Positions 43,604-55,289 of a stretch of DNA of 64,000 nucleotides are shown here, one piece after another (the stretch's first letter is position 1; each line of letters begins with the position of its first letter). The stretch lies in NCBI GenBank assembly GCA_037044905.1, contig JBAOKB010000048.1, positions 1,200,872 to 1,264,871 on the forward strand, given 5' to 3'. The notes below the pieces were generated by a model. That model was given only the letters and a program-made list of their open reading frames with translations. It had not been told where the DNA came from and ran no database searches. A program made the position numbers and the translations under genes. Source of the DNA: Hortaea werneckii. Taxonomy: Eukaryota > Ascomycota > Dothideomycetes > Mycosphaerellales > Teratosphaeriaceae.

Positions 43604-45271
43604 ATGGAGCGATCCTTCCCGCTCTCTGGTGGAGTACGAGAAAGTCACCAAACGGCCGACACAACAGGCTTGAACAAAGAATCGGAGGGAAGCGCAAAGA
43701 TGGGCGACTTAGCAACGACCAACAGCGGCAAGACTTTCGGCGACCACTTTGGTTTTCACAAGGATGACGAGAAGCCAACGGAGGGTGTCGTTCATCACAC
43801 GAACGGCCCTCATGCTTCCGACATGGCAAACAAGCTCGATCCCCACATCCCAGGCGAGTTCCCAACTGAAACTGGTGAGGATCCTCATGGTAGTAGCCTT
43901 GACCGAAATGCCGGCATGGGAGTAGGTGGTGGGGCGTTAGGACAGAATCAAGATGACAATGGCGCGCCACGGTCTGATCGTGTCCATCCTGAAGGAGCGG
44001 GCTTTCCGGTAGAAGACCCCACTGCTACTAAGTCCCAGAGTCATGGCAAAGAAGCCGCTGCACTGGGCGGCGGAGTGGCGGCCGTCGGAGGCGCAGCCTA
44101 CGCTGCCAATGAACTCAGAAACGATCCAAGACAGAACGATGATCCAATGCAAGAAGCCTCGCAAGTCTCCGAGCGGGACCAGCCAACGATGGAGAAAGCG
44201 AAACCGAGCGAGGCTCAAAGAAATGAAGAAGACGAACTGAATAATGGCGGGCAAGCTCCTGCGCTCGGTGGTGGCGCAGCAGCGGCAACGGCAGCCGGCG
44301 GTTCAGCTTATGCTTCAGACGACCCAAAGAGCACGCAAGACTCTATGGCTCAGCCGAGGACGAGCGAGCATTCATCAGTTTGGCCGACCGGTGGCCACGA
44401 AGAGGACATGCCGCAACATAAACAGCAAGAGGCGGAAAGTACCCAGGAAGATGACAGTGAGAAAAAGGGACTTGCTGCAGCCGCTGCCGGAGTGGGAGCC
44501 GGAGCTTTAGGTGGAGCGGCAGCGTACGGTGCAACTCACCAAGACGAGCCCACAACTGCTTCACATCAAAGCCACGCAGCCCCGACCCATGAGAGTGCGT
44601 GGCCAACGACAGGCCTAGGCGACGAGCTGCCGTCCAGACCTAAACAGGACCAGCATTCTTATGATATAGGGTATCCTCAGCGTGATTATCCGGCGCAACA
44701 CGAGACAGAACAAAGCCCCGGCACTGACGAAAGGCAGACTCATGGCGCAAGAGATGTGGCGATGGCATCCGGCGGCGCCGCTGCGGGCTATGGCGGATAC
44801 AAAGCCATGGAAAGTCAGCATGAAGCGTCGCGTTCATCCCAGGACAGCCCTCAGCACAAACGTGAGGACCACGGTAAACTTCAAAAGAGTCAACATCAGT
44901 TGGAGAAGCATGAGCGGGAACTGGAACAGGCTCGACAGGAGCAGGCCGTGAAGGGCGGCGACCATGGAGAGAAAAAGCACGGTCTACTTCACAAGATTTT
45001 CCACCCTCACGACAAGGAGAAGCATCGTGACGATTCACAGCGGTCTTCGCCTTCGGACAAAAAGCAAGACTCAAGGAGTTCGCTAGGTTCTGAGCCACGG
45101 GACAGCCACCAAGGTCGGGACAGTGACCTCGATCGATACGCGAACCAGGACGACGGAAAAGTCGTGGATCCTCATACTGGCTTGCCAATGAATGTCGACA
45201 AGTACGGCTCTGGCGCTGGTGGAACAGATGGGTCTCAGCAGATTGAGGGTTACCACGGGGATAGGGTTTGA
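43604..45271 (+). CDS. Hydrophilic stress-type protein with four Gly/Ala segments
   Basis: 555 aa, single exon. Extremely hydrophilic, rich in Asp, Glu, His, Gln and Lys, nearly without Cys or aromatic clusters, apart from four Gly/Ala segments: AAALGGGVAAVGGAAYAA, ALGGGAAAATAAGGSAYA, an AAAAAGVGAGALGGAAAYG segment and a SGGAAAGYGGYKAM segment. Each segment is separated by acidic linkers. They resemble glycine zippers. The C-terminal part has a Gln/Glu/Lys coiled-coil-like stretch, LLHKIFHPHDKEKHRDD and a conserved-looking end, DPHTGLPMNVDKYGSG. This composition recalls LEA-like desiccation proteins of filamentous fungi. Met1 at 43604 or Met33 could be the start. Confidence 0.65.
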   Translation: MERSFPLSGGVRESHQTADTTGLNKESEGSAKMGDLATTNSGKTFGDHFGFHKDDEKPTEGVVHHTNGPHASDMANKLDPHIPGEFPTETGEDPHGSSLDRNAGMGVGGGALGQNQDDNGAPRSDRVHPEGAGFPVEDPTATKSQSHGKEAAALGGGVAAVGGAAYAANELRNDPRQNDDPMQEASQVSERDQPTMEKAKPSEAQRNEEDELNNGGQAPALGGGAAAATAAGGSAYASDDPKSTQDSMAQPRTSEHSSVWPTGGHEEDMPQHKQQEAESTQEDDSEKKGLAAAAAGVGAGALGGAAAYGATHQDEPTTASHQSHAAPTHESAWPTTGLGDELPSRPKQDQHSYDIGYPQRDYPAQHETEQSPGTDERQTHGARDVAMASGGAAAGYGGYKAMESQHEASRSSQDSPQHKREDHGKLQKSQHQLEKHERELEQARQEQAVKGGDHGEKKHGLLHKIFHPHDKEKHRDDSQRSSPSDKKQDSRSSLGSEPRDSHQGRDSDLDRYANQDDGKVVDPHTGLPMNVDKYGSGAGGTDGSQQIEGYHGDRV

Positions 45272-45678
45272 AGGCCGTAGGCCAGAAATTTCTATGATGG
45301 AGGGTTTGAAGAACTGCACAATTTTGGGGCACATCTGACATTGCAATGAGAAGTTCGGCTCTAGCGGATTCTGTCATGGGATTGTTTTGGGACTGTGGGA
45401 CCTCTGCTGTTCGGCAACTTGTACTATCTTATGATGTAATTTCGCGCCTCGAGCAGTGTGATATGACGTCAAAAGGCGCGTACGTACGCGTCGATCGTTG
45501 TTACCTTCACGAATTTATTATTTTGATATCGCTTCACGACATCTTGCTTACGTCGTTCCTACCTGGAATTACTCTCTGTACTGTTTTGCGGTACTGCGTT
45601 CACCGTCCGTTTGGTCCTCGTCTTCCTCATCAACGAAGCAGTGAAGGACTCCTGAAAACTCTTGGCCAACAGCCCACC
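45272..45678. other. Intergenic region
   Basis: 407 bp; promoter of the next small gene. A palindromic GTACGTAC-like stretch lies near 45,480-45,490. Nothing else seen. Confidence 0.4.
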
Positions 45679-46059
45679 ATGGCTGAAAACAAAGGCAACG
45701 ATACTGGTCCGGCTAAGCATACTATCGGTATGGTGCCAATACCAGTCCGTAAGACCAGATCCCGCGGCTGACCACATGCAGGCCCGCATCAGAGCGACAT
45801 CATGAACATCATCGATCCAAAGGTGTGGTGATATGCAACACTGCGATCGGTGTCGGAACCGCTAATTCGTTCTCTTGGACAGGTGAAACCGGACCCAGAG
45901 AAGATGCGAGGCCGAGGCGGTGATAGTACTGGTCCTGCTCCATCGACTAAAGGCCCGCACAAGTCTGATACTGCCAACATCTTCGACCCCCGTGTGAAGC
46001 CAGATCCTTCCCATCTCGGTAACCAGAAGGAGTCCGCCGAGGCTACAAAACCATCATAG
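45679..46059 (+). CDS. Small fungal protein with duplicated GPHxSD...DPxVKPDP motif
   Basis: Join 45679..45727, 45782..45822, 45883..46059: three exons in phase, 88 aa; too fragmented to show as one open frame. Introns are 54 bp (GTATGG donor, TGCAG acceptor) and 60 bp (GTGTGG donor, GACAG acceptor). The product contains the same motif twice: GPHQSDIMNIIDPKVKPDPE (spanning exons 1-3) and GPHKSDTANIFDPRVKPDPS. It is hydrophilic without signal or membrane segment, like small stress-induced proteins of ascomycetes. It follows the glycine-zipper protein on the same strand; both look like stress proteins. Function unknown. Confidence 0.7.
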
Positions 46060-46508
46060 ACGACGTGTTCCACACAAAGGGCGATGTTAATACGATGTCA
46101 CGCTCTCCTGCCTACCGAACAGAAACCATAGGACTATGGATGTCCAACGCGGCGAACCGAGTAGCAATGCACAGCAGCCCCTACACACGTAGCTCTCGGT
46201 GTGTTCTAAGATACTAAAATTCAGCTAGTCTCGATTGTTAGACTAGTGGCGGTATAACGGGTAGCGGATGTTCATTGAAAGTCACGGCGAGAATAGCACG
46301 CCCCCCTCTAATGCGGGAACTCGGAACATGACATGCAGAAGTTGCAATTCGTGGCAGTGCTTATTGCGCTCGGAAATGAGTAGAAGTTGATCTGCCAAAT
46401 TACTTAACATGATAGCCTGATTCATGAAGGATTACTCCAGTATTTCTAGTCGACACATCATCTGAAATCGAGCAACCCCCCGCGCAGATTGTACTAGCGA
46501 AAGCACGG
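46060..46508. other. Spacer between convergent genes
   Basis: 449 bp; 3' ends of the two flanking genes. Nothing recognised. Confidence 0.45.
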
Positions 46509-47165
46509 CTATGTGTAATGGCTGAAGCAGGCTAGATGAACCATCGACGGATCCAATACCGTCCGATAGTTGAAGTCAGCGCAATCCATGTGCGTAGCTA
46601 TACTGAAGTTTGCTTTCGAGCTTTGTAGGACGCCTTTTGACGGCCCATCGGAGCCAATGCCGGCTCGGTGGACGACCCAATCGATATCGCTTGCCTGGGT
46701 CGCAAGATACTCCATGACAGCCTCGTTGTCGCAATGCTGACCGTCGAATCCTCGAGCGATAGTGTTGCGGATGATCCATAGTACTGGGGTGAGTGATTCG
46801 CCGTACGGTCGGCTCAGCCCTCCTGCTTGGTAGAGCAGGCGACGAACGTTGTTTCTCCGCAACGAGGGAACCAGCCTTTGGATGAAAGCTGTGTTTATTT
46901 TTGATTCCTGCTGCGCTTTCTTGTCCCCCACCATTAGGACCACATGGGTCACTCCTTCTGTGAGCTGGTCGATGTCCTCGTAGTTAGTCATTGACCCTAT
47001 TCGTAGCTCGAGACTGGTGGTAGACAGGTTCTCTAGCTTTTCCGGTGATCGAACCAACGCTCGAACTTTGTGGCCATTCTTAAGCGCTTGAGCGACGAAG
47101 TGCTTCCCTGTGCCACCTGTCGCTCCGAAGACAAGGAACGTAAAAACGTTGTTGGCTAGCGGCAT
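46509..47165 (-). CDS. NAD(P)-binding (NmrA/SDR-like) protein
   Basis: 218 aa from the ATG at 47165. The N-terminal FTFLVFGATGGTGKHFVAQA is a Rossmann GATGGTG loop. KVRALVRSPEKL follows the second strand, and THVVLMVGDKK and VRRLLYQAGGLS follow later strands, as in the NAD(P)H-binding family related to biliverdin-reductase B and YwnB-like proteins. WVVHRAGIGSDGPSKG near 165 fits the family's late loop. It is about the normal size. This is the last intact single-copy gene before the repeat region. Confidence 0.75.
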   Translation of the reverse strand: MPLANNVFTFLVFGATGGTGKHFVAQALKNGHKVRALVRSPEKLENLSTTSLELRIGSMTNYEDIDQLTEGVTHVVLMVGDKKAQQESKINTAFIQRLVPSLRRNNVRRLLYQAGGLSRPYGESLTPVLWIIRNTIARGFDGQHCDNEAVMEYLATQASDIDWVVHRAGIGSDGPSKGVLQSSKANFSIATHMDCADFNYRTVLDPSMVHLACFSHYT

Positions 47166-47459
47166 TGTCTACGGGGCTGTATGCAAAGATTGACAAGGTG
47201 TCCACAAAAGCCCGATGTCGAGTTCAGTAGACTACAGACGCTATGGCGTATTGCGAACATGGTTGGTATAAGAGCAAAGTATCTCGTCGCAAAAACGTGC
47301 ATTGTCAAGAGCCTCCGGAGGCAATATTGTTCCTATGCGGACGTTTCTAAGGAGGCCGGCACGATTGTTGCCCCGACTCTCCAAATTATCCCCCGATCGA
47401 AAATACTATCGCTTTCGTAAAGCGCGTTTTGTCTACATTAACGGAATCCGCGGGTCTTA

Positions 47460-49168
47460 TAGACAATTAATAAATCTATCTAAAACGTGTTTTTACTATT
47501 ACTGTCTCTTAAGTGTTATAGTATAAAGGTATTTGTATAGAAAGCTTACTTTTTATAAGAAAGACACTTATATTAATAGATTATCTATATTAGAAGAGTA
47601 GACTTTCTAAGTAACTTAATCTTTTTAAAAGACTATAAATATAAGGCTACCCCTAAACTATCGGAGCTATAGTAGAGAACTAGTAGAGAGATAGTAGTAT
47701 TTAAGGCAAAAGAGAGTAAAGTTAATAGGCTTAGCTAAGCCTTAGTAGTAATATTTTAAGAGGAGACTATATAGAGATCTAAAAGATATAGAAAAGTTAC
47801 TATTTAAGTAAGTAGTTACTATATTACTATTATATTACCTTATTATTATTCTACTAGCGCTCTAATAGTACTTTAACTAGTTACTTAATTTATAGGCTAG
47901 CTTTATACTTCTTTTTTATCTATACTATTAAGGTTAGATAGGCTAGTAGTTAAGCATTATAATAATAGAACAATATAATAGTAGTCTAACGCCTAAGGAA
48001 AATCTTACTATAAGAAGTAAAACTTAAATAAACTACTAAACTCTATTAACTATTAGACTATAGGGCGCTATACTAGACTCTTACTAGACTATATATATTC
48101 TAATAGTAGGCAATATATAGAAGAATATAGTTACTATATTAAAGAATTAGATCTATTAGATAGTAGAGGAATAGATTAAAGCTACCCTTTAAAAATAGAA
48201 ATAAAAGAGGTAAGCTAATAATGTTTTACTATTATCTTAATACTAGAATAACTACTATAATAAAGAAGATAAAGAAGAGTATTAGGAGGCTACCTTTATT
48301 ATAGGACTAATATATACTTATAACTATATTTTTATTAAGGCTCTCTCTATTAGTAAAAACATTTATAATACTAAAAGTAGATAAAAAAGAAACTTTTCCC
48401 TATAGTATCTTAAGAAGTATAGAGGTAATTCTATTAATAGAGTGTAAACATTTATTAAAGGCTATAAAATAGTTTTCTATATATAACTATATATCTATTA
48501 CTATTAGATTAATAAGTATATATATACTATTTTATACTTTATAGAGGCTATATTAAAAAACTAGTCTATAAAGGAGAAATAACTTAGCGAGTACTAAATA
48601 ATCTAGATAGTCCTTTAGGCTTAAATAGTAGACTAAGAATAAGATCCTTATAACTATAGTGTTATATACGCGGTCTAACTATTTAATAATAAGATAGTAG
48701 AAAATTAAGGAGTAGAAAACTATATTACCTTCCTTAAAAATAGTAAGGCAGAAATTAGTATAGATAAAATAACTAAAGAAGAAGAATATTATTTAATTAT
48801 TGTTAGTATTACTAAGAGTCTCTATAACTACCTCCTAGAATAATAGACTATCCTCTTTTATTAGACTAACCTTACCTTACTCTTAGCTAAACTAGAAGAA
48901 ACTTCTAAGGCAAAACGTAGTTATTACTAATCTAACTATAAAAGAAAAGAAAAGAAGAATAACCTCTTATATTATAGAAATAATCCCTATTTTAAAAGGG
49001 GTAGTTAGCTAAATCTATAAAGGACTATATTAGAACTATAGCCTAATAATATACTACTAGTAAGGAATACTACTTCTATTACTAGGCCTAATAATATATC
49101 TTAGAAAAACTACTTTATTTATAGCTAGTCTAGACACTACTTCTAATAGTATCTAAAAAATCTAAAGT
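47460..49168. mobile_element. AT-rich, heavily RIP-mutated retrotransposon relict (gag fragment)
   Basis: The sequence turns abruptly TA-rich and is dense in CTA, TAG and TAT, with stops in all frames, as expected after strong C-to-T change in CpA on both strands. Near the right end, codons 49111-49152, read allowing for CpA/TpG decay, keep the spacing C-x2-C-x4-H-x4-C of a retroviral-type gag zinc knuckle (positions 49111, 49120, 49135, 49150). No pol or long terminal repeats remain. The right edge at 49,168 is the exact start of the first helicase element, so the relict lost its 3' part when that element arrived. Element class (copia or gypsy) is not decidable. RIP is strongly supported; the gag reading moderately. 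Confidence 0.6.
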
Positions 49169-49443
49169 CCTACCCTCAATCCTTCAAAGAATCCGGGGCG
49201 GATTCTATGATAATGCGTGGGGGGCACGGGCCACCGAATTCGCCGGAGGGGGCAGATTCCATGAAAAACCGGGGGCAGAAGGAATGAAAAGTACCGGTCG
49301 GAATCGTTTCAAACTCGGTGAGTTTCCAATCCGTAGGCACTTTACTCGTGAGTTTTTAACATCGGAGCGGGAGACCCGCGTAGTAAATTGTTATCGCGGT
49401 TCGAAAATCCCGACATTCTGTGTAAAGTTCCGCTCGCAAAGGC

Positions 49444-49456
49444 TTAGGGTTAGGGT
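49444..49456 (+). repeat. Interstitial TTAGGG pair in leader of copy A
   Basis: Two telomere units (TTAGGGTTAGGGT), in the same orientation as the chromosome end, at the same leader position in all four copies. Confidence 0.9.
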
Positions 49457-49746
49457 CGGCGGGCGTAACGGCGGTTCGGCTAGAATTGAGGGACCGCCGG
49501 AAGCGTAGGCTAGACGCTCGCGAAGAGGTAGGGTAGATAGAAATACACTAACAAAGGTGCAGAAAAGCACCCAGCAAGACCACCGACTCTTGTAGCATGT
49601 AGCTAACGTTTAACCCCATCATATGTAACCGCGCCATCGCGACAGGGATCGCGAAAATTCTGTGATAGGGGTCGGTGCAGCTAAGCCTAGGCGAGGCCGC
49701 CGACCGAAACATTAGGACAGACACGTTGCTCGACAGCTAATACACC

Positions 49747-52412
49747 ATGGACGCTTTTGAGAGTCTGTTCGTACACTTCTAGAATTTTCAAATCATCGTT
49801 TGTAGAGATTGCAAGTTTGCAGTGGTTCCAGACCAAATTAAGGCGCATCTTAGCCAAAGTCACTAGACGCTAACAGTAAGCACTAGGAAAGGAATAATCG
49901 AACAAGTGGAAAAACTCGACCACGTCGCTTATAGGTCAGAAGACGTCGTGTACCCCGCCGCCGAACAGGAAGCGATCTAGGAGCTCGGCCCGGTCATCGA
50001 GCAATGCTTATAGTGCAAAGCGTGCGGGTTGCTAAGGGAGAGTAAAAAGGGGATCGAGGCGCACTGTAGAAAGGAACACGGCTGGAACAGCGCCAAAAGC
50101 AGAGGAGGTCGAGGGAGTTTAAGGAGTCGACCCGCCGCAAACTAGCCGTTCACGGAAGGTCACTGCTGTTAGAGATTCTTTAAGTATGCGTAGTGGACTA
50201 AGCTCTTTAAAGTGCTACCGCCAGCGCCACGGATGCTAGGAGGCGGTCATGGCTGCGAGCCCGAGGACAGGGCGCAGAAGTTAACAGATAAGGTAGCCGA
50301 TGGACTCAAGAGGAAGCTGCGGGAGGCGCACCATTACAGGAAGGTGAACGTTAGCAATGTTAGGTCTAAAATGGATCCATGGCTGGAACATACTAGCTGG
50401 GCTCACCATCTGGCTAGGTTTGAGAAAGAAGAGCTACGGGCTAGTCTAAGTGCGGCGCCAAAGCTTAAGGCGGACGAGCGGGGGATAGAGAGCGTAAATA
50501 AAGAAGAGGAGGCGATCGAGAGAGCTTGCAGAGCGACCGGCAGGGTGATCAAGAAGGCCATGGACGTCAGCAGTCCGCGGACGATCCCAAGGTCCGCTCT
50601 TCACTACGTGAACAGGAAGGAAACCGGGGCCGCGAACAACGAGACTCCATTCTATAGCAAACACGAGGCTAGTACGAAGAAGAAATACTCCAGGGTCTGG
50701 GTATTAATGCTAAGATATCTTTGGAGGAGTCAGACATGGGAGAACAAGCCAGACTACACGTTGACGGATGGGCAAGCGAGGAGGCTAGGAGCAATGCAAA
50801 GTCTCGCCAGACGAGAGACCGCCGCTCTAGACAAGGGAGCTAGAAAGGTCTGCGAAGACGAGTTACAATGGTCCATCGTTCTTTTCTGGGCCAGCATGCT
50901 CGACTAGGAGCTGCTAGACGACGAGTTCCAAAGCGGCTTTCTGTCCGCATTAGCAGTTCTCGGCTTGGACACCGAAGACGCAGGATGGGTAAGCGTGTTC
51001 AACTTCACGCCGAAGCTAGCGGCCATCGTCACGGTCTGTAAGGCTCTAGTGGTGTTCATGGCTTACAAGCAGAGGCAAGACGACATCGACCGGCTAATCG
51101 GAGCCGGGATAGGTAAGAGTGAGGCGAGAAAAGAAGCGGTTAGCATTGTAGAAGGGGTGCACGATATGGTGCCTAGGCTGTTGTGTCTTCAGGAATACGG
51201 GGGACCAGCGAGCCCGATGGACAGGGTCTTGCACATGAAGACTTTTGGAATGAGGATTAGGTTCACGGAGAAAGCCGGGGCACGGGTCACTTGGATGAAC
51301 AGATGCCAACAGGTCGCCATCGACAAGATTAGCTTTAGCATGGGAGATCTTAGAGATGCACTACACTCGCTGTGGGAAAGGTGTCTAGGGAGGCTCACGA
51401 AGCGGTTAATGTTCTTACAGCAAGAGGAGGAACTGCCGATCTTGCATCTGGACAGACTGTTCGACAACCCAAGCGATCTCACCGAGGGTTGGAGCTTCTT
51501 GGACGATGAGAGAAACGATGAAGTCTTGGGCAGAGTTAGGAGGCCGGACGGGAAAGACGTAGAGAGCAGGAAGTGGTTGTGGAGCCGGGCCATAAGAGAG
51601 GACCGAATAACCAAGTACTTTCTACAAAATATCGACATGAGTGAAGTGAGGGACAGGAGTGAGCTAAAGTGGAACACGACCAAGGTGGAGCAGTACTTCC
51701 GGGAGGTAACTCTGTTCAAGGAGGAGCTAATAGTGTTGTGTCACATGGCAGGGGGAGCTCCAGCTAGAGGGACGGAAGTTGTTAGCATTAGGACCGAGAA
51801 CGGAGAGAGTGCGCGAGCGCAGAGGGGTGTTTTTGTTAACAATGGCATGGTCGAGCTAGTGACGGGCTACCACAAAGGCTACAGCAAGAGCGGCGAAGCG
51901 AAGATAATCCACAGGTATCTGCCGCAAGAGGTAGGAAAGCTGTTAGTATACCATTTGTAGCTAGTGGAACCGTTCGTGCACATGCTCAGGTAGGAAGTTA
52001 GGGGCGAGTTCGACTTCAGCAAATATCTGTGGGAGCCGGAGCCGGAAAAGAAATGGGAAGGCGAGGTCGACGGAGTTAGGGAGGAGGAGGAGAGTGGGAG
52101 CGAAGAAGGAGGAAGGGAAAGCGACGGGGAAGAGGGCAGTTTAGGAAGCGAGAGCGAATCGAGCACAAGCCCGAGCAGTGAAAGCGAGGCGGATGGAGGT
52201 AATGACGAAGGAACGGCAGGAGATCGGATGGTTAGTAGGAGGGAGGCGCGAAGCAGGCCGAGGAATGGAGGAAAAGCGAAAGAGGGCAAGCTGCAGGCAC
52301 TTAGCATAGACGGCTTCTGGAACACAGAGAGGCTAAAGAGGGTAATGAAGAGGGAGCTATCAAAATGCCAGGCCGGATTCTTTGTAACGCCGTCGACATG
52401 GAGGCAGCTATA
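49747..52412 (+). pseudogene. Truncated telomere-linked helicase gene, copy A
   Basis: One frame runs from the ATG at 49747 to the copy B junction without an indel, broken by ten in-frame TAG codons (49780, 49864, 49978, 50011, 50143, 50170, 50191, 50905, 51958, 51991). Only the N-terminal zinc-finger and recombinase-like parts remain; the helicase is absent. The frame then reads on into the leader of copy B. Copies B-D show CAG or TGG at nine of these ten positions, so the stops are C-to-T or G-to-A changes in CpA/TpG, as in RIP. Not functional as it stands. Confidence 0.88.
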
Positions 52413-52687
52413 CCTACCCTCAATCCTTCAAAGAATCCGGGGCGGATTCCATGATAATGCGTGGGGGGCACGGGCCACCGAATTCGCCGGAGGGGGCAGA
52501 TTCCATGAAAAACCGGGGGCAGAAGGAATGAAAAGTACCGGTCGGAATCGTTTCAAACTCGGTGAGTTTCCAATCCGTAGGCACTTTACTCGTGAGTTTT
52601 CAACATCGGAGCGGGAGACCCGCGTGGTGAATTGTTATCGCGGTTCGAAAATCCCGACATTCTGTGTGAAGTTCCGCTCGCAAAGGC

Positions 52688-52700
52688 TTAGGGTTAGGGT
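52688..52700 (+). repeat. Interstitial TTAGGG pair in leader of copy B
   Basis: Same 13-bp telomere-like tract as in copy A, at the same offset. Confidence 0.9.
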
Positions 52701-52990
52701 CGGCGGGCGTAACGGCGGTTCGGCTGGAATTAAGGGACCGCCGGAAGCGCAGGCTGGACGCTCGCGAAGAGGTAGGGTAGATAGAAATACACCAACAAAG
52801 GTGCAGAAAAGCACCCAGCAAGACCACCGACTCTTGTAGCATGTAGCTAACGTTCAACCCTATCATGTGTGACCGCGCCATCGCGACAGGGATCGCGAAA
52901 ATTCTGTGACAGGGGGCGGTGCAGCTAAGCCCAGGCGAGGCCGCCGACCGAAACATTAGGACAGACACGTTGCTCGACAGCTAATACACC

Positions 52991-54711
52991 ATGGACGCTT
53001 TTGAGAGTCTGTTCGTACACTTCTAGAATTTTCAAATCATCGTTTGTAGAGATTGCAAGTTTGCAGTGGTTCCAGACCAAATTAAGGCGCATCTTAGCCA
53101 AAGTCACCAGACGCTAACAGTGAGCACTAGGAAAGGAATAATCGAACAAGTGGAAAAACTCGACCACGTCGCTTATAGGTTAGAAGACGTCGTGTACCCC
53201 GCCGCCGAATAGGAAGCGATCCAGGAGCTCGGCCCGGTCATCGAGCAATGCTTACAGTGCAAAGCGTGCGGGTTGCTAAGGGAGAGTAAAAAGGGGATCG
53301 AGGCGCACTGTAGAAAGGAACACGGCTGGAACAGCGCCAAAAGCAGAGGAGGTCGAGGGAGTTTAAGGAGTCGACCCGCCGCAAACCAGCCGTTCACGGA
53401 AGGTCACTGCTGTTAGAGATTCTTTAAGTATGCGCAGTGGACTAAGCTCTTTAAAGTGCTACCGCTAGCGCCACGGATGCTAGGAGGCGGTCATGGCTGC
53501 GAGCCCGAGGACAGGGCGCAGAAGTTGACAGATGAGGTAGCCGATGGACTTAAGAGGAAGCTGCGGGAGGCGCACCATCATAGGAAGGTGAACGTTAGCA
53601 ATGTTAGGTCTGAAATGGATCCATGGCTGGAACACACCAGCTGGGCTCACCATCTGGCTGGGTTTGAGAAAGAAGAGCTACGGGCTAGTCTAAGTGCGGC
53701 GCCAAAGCTTGAGGCGGACGAGCGGGGGATAGAGAGCGTGGATGAAGAAGAGGAGGCGATCGAGAGAGCTTGCAGAGCGACCGGCAGGGTGATCAAGAAG
53801 GCCATGGACGTGAGCAGTCCGCGGACGATCCCAAGGTCCGCTCTTTACTACGTGAACAGGAAGGAAACCGGGGCCGCGAACAACGAGACTCTATTCTACA
53901 GCAAACACGAGGCTAGTACGAAGAAGAAATACTCTAGGGTCTGGGTATTAATGCTGAGATATCTTTGGAGGAGTCAGACATGGGAGAACAAGCCAGACTA
54001 CACGTTAACGGATGGGCAAGCGAGGAGGCTAGGAGCAATGCAAAGTCTCGCTAGACGAGAGACCGCCGCTCTAGACAAGGGAGCTAGAAAGGTCTGCGAA
54101 GACGAGTTACAATGGTCCATCGTTCTTTTCTAGGCCAGCATGCTCGACCAGGAGCTGCTAGACGACGAGTTCCAAAGCGGCTTTCTGTCCGCATTAGCAG
54201 TTCTCGGCTTAGACACCGAAGACGCAGGATGGGTAAGCGTGTTTAACTTCACGCCGAAGCTAGCGGCCATCGTCACGGTCTGTAAGGCTCTAGTGGTGTT
54301 CATGGCTTACAAGCAGAGGCAAGACGACATCGACCGGCTAATCGGAGCCGGGATAGGTAAGAGTAAGGCGAGAAAAGAAGCGGTTAGCATTGTAGAAGGG
54401 GTGCACGATATGGTGCCCAGGCTGTTGTGTCTTTAGGAATACGGGGGACTAGCGAGCCCGATGGACAGGGTCTTGCACATGAAGACTTTTGGAATGAGGA
54501 TCAGGTTCACGGAGAAAGCCGGGGCACGGGTTACTTGGATGAACAGATGCCAACAGGTCGCCATCGACAAGATCAGCTTTAGCATGGGAGATCTCAGAGA
54601 TGCACTACACTCGCTGTGGGAAAGGTGTCTAGGGAGGCTCACGAAGCGGTTAATGTTCTTACAGCAAGAGGAGGAACTGCCGATCTTGCATCTAGACAGA
54701 CTGTTCGACAA
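52991..54711 (+). pseudogene. Truncated telomere-linked helicase gene, copy B
   Basis: Frame from the ATG at 52991 with five in-frame TAG stops (53024, 53210, 53414, 54131, 54434). It is truncated within the segment between the zinc fingers and the recombinase-like motifs, after HLDRLFDN. It then continues in frame into the copy C leader. At 54131 the ancestral codon is TGG (present in A, C and D); at 54434 it is CAG (present in A). Non-functional. Confidence 0.88.
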
Positions 54712-54986
54712 CCTACCCTCAATCCTTCAAAGAATCCGGGGCGGATTCCATGATAATGCGTGGGGGGCACGGGCCACCGAATTCGCCGGAGGGGGCAGAT
54801 TCCATGAAAAACCGGGGGCAGAAGGAATGAAAAGTACCGGTCGGAATCGTTTCAAACTCGGTGAGTTTCCAATCCGTAGGCACTTTACTCGTGAGTTTTT
54901 AACATCGGAGCGGGAGACCCGCGTGGTGAATTGTTATCGCGGTTCGAAAATCCCGACATTCTGTGTGAAGTTCCGCTCGCAAAGGC

Positions 54987-54999
54987 TTAGGGTTAGGGT
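54987..54999 (+). repeat. Interstitial TTAGGG pair in leader of copy C
   Basis: Same 13-bp tract and offset as in the other copies. Confidence 0.9.
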
Positions 55000-55289
55000 C
55001 GGCGGGCGTAACGGCGGTTCGGCTGGAATTGAGGGACCGCCGGAAGCGCAGGCTGGACGCTCGCGAAGAGGTAGGGTAGATAGAAATACACCAACAAAGG
55101 TGCAGAAAAGCACCCAGCAAGACCACCGACTCTTGTAGCATGTAGCTAACGTTCAACCCCATTATGTGTGACCGCGCCATCGCGACAGGGATCGCGAAAA
55201 TTCTGTGACAGGGGGCGGTGCAGCTGAGCCCAGGCGAGGCCGCCGACCGAAACATTAGGACAGACACGTTGCTCGACAGCTAATACACC

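Larger units (their letters stand above)
49169..52412 (+). repeat. Telomere-linked helicase element, copy A (3'-truncated)
   Basis: 3,244 bp from the shared first base (CCTACCCTC...) to the start of copy B. It contains the leader (to about 49,746), the zinc-finger region and the recombinase-like region, and is cut just before the helicase domain. It lies next to the AT-rich relict and is the most mutated copy. Confidence 0.88.
52413..54711 (+). repeat. Telomere-linked helicase element, copy B (3'-truncated, shortest)
   Basis: 2,299 bp from the shared first base to the start of copy C. Its right breakpoint lies about 945 bp earlier in the element than those of A and C. No indel relative to the other copies was seen. 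Confidence 0.88.

Noticed and set aside
49411..49430. tRNA-like B-box (GGTTCGAAAATCCC) in the element leaders
   Set aside because: No flanking arms fold into a cloverleaf and no A-box lies at the right distance.
51189..51719. Long minus-strand open frames antisense to every helicase copy (51189-51719, 59976-60506, 61329-62108 and similar)
   Set aside because: They mirror the coding frame of the sense gene, have Leu/Ser-rich compositions and no domain. Their conservation follows from that of the sense strand.
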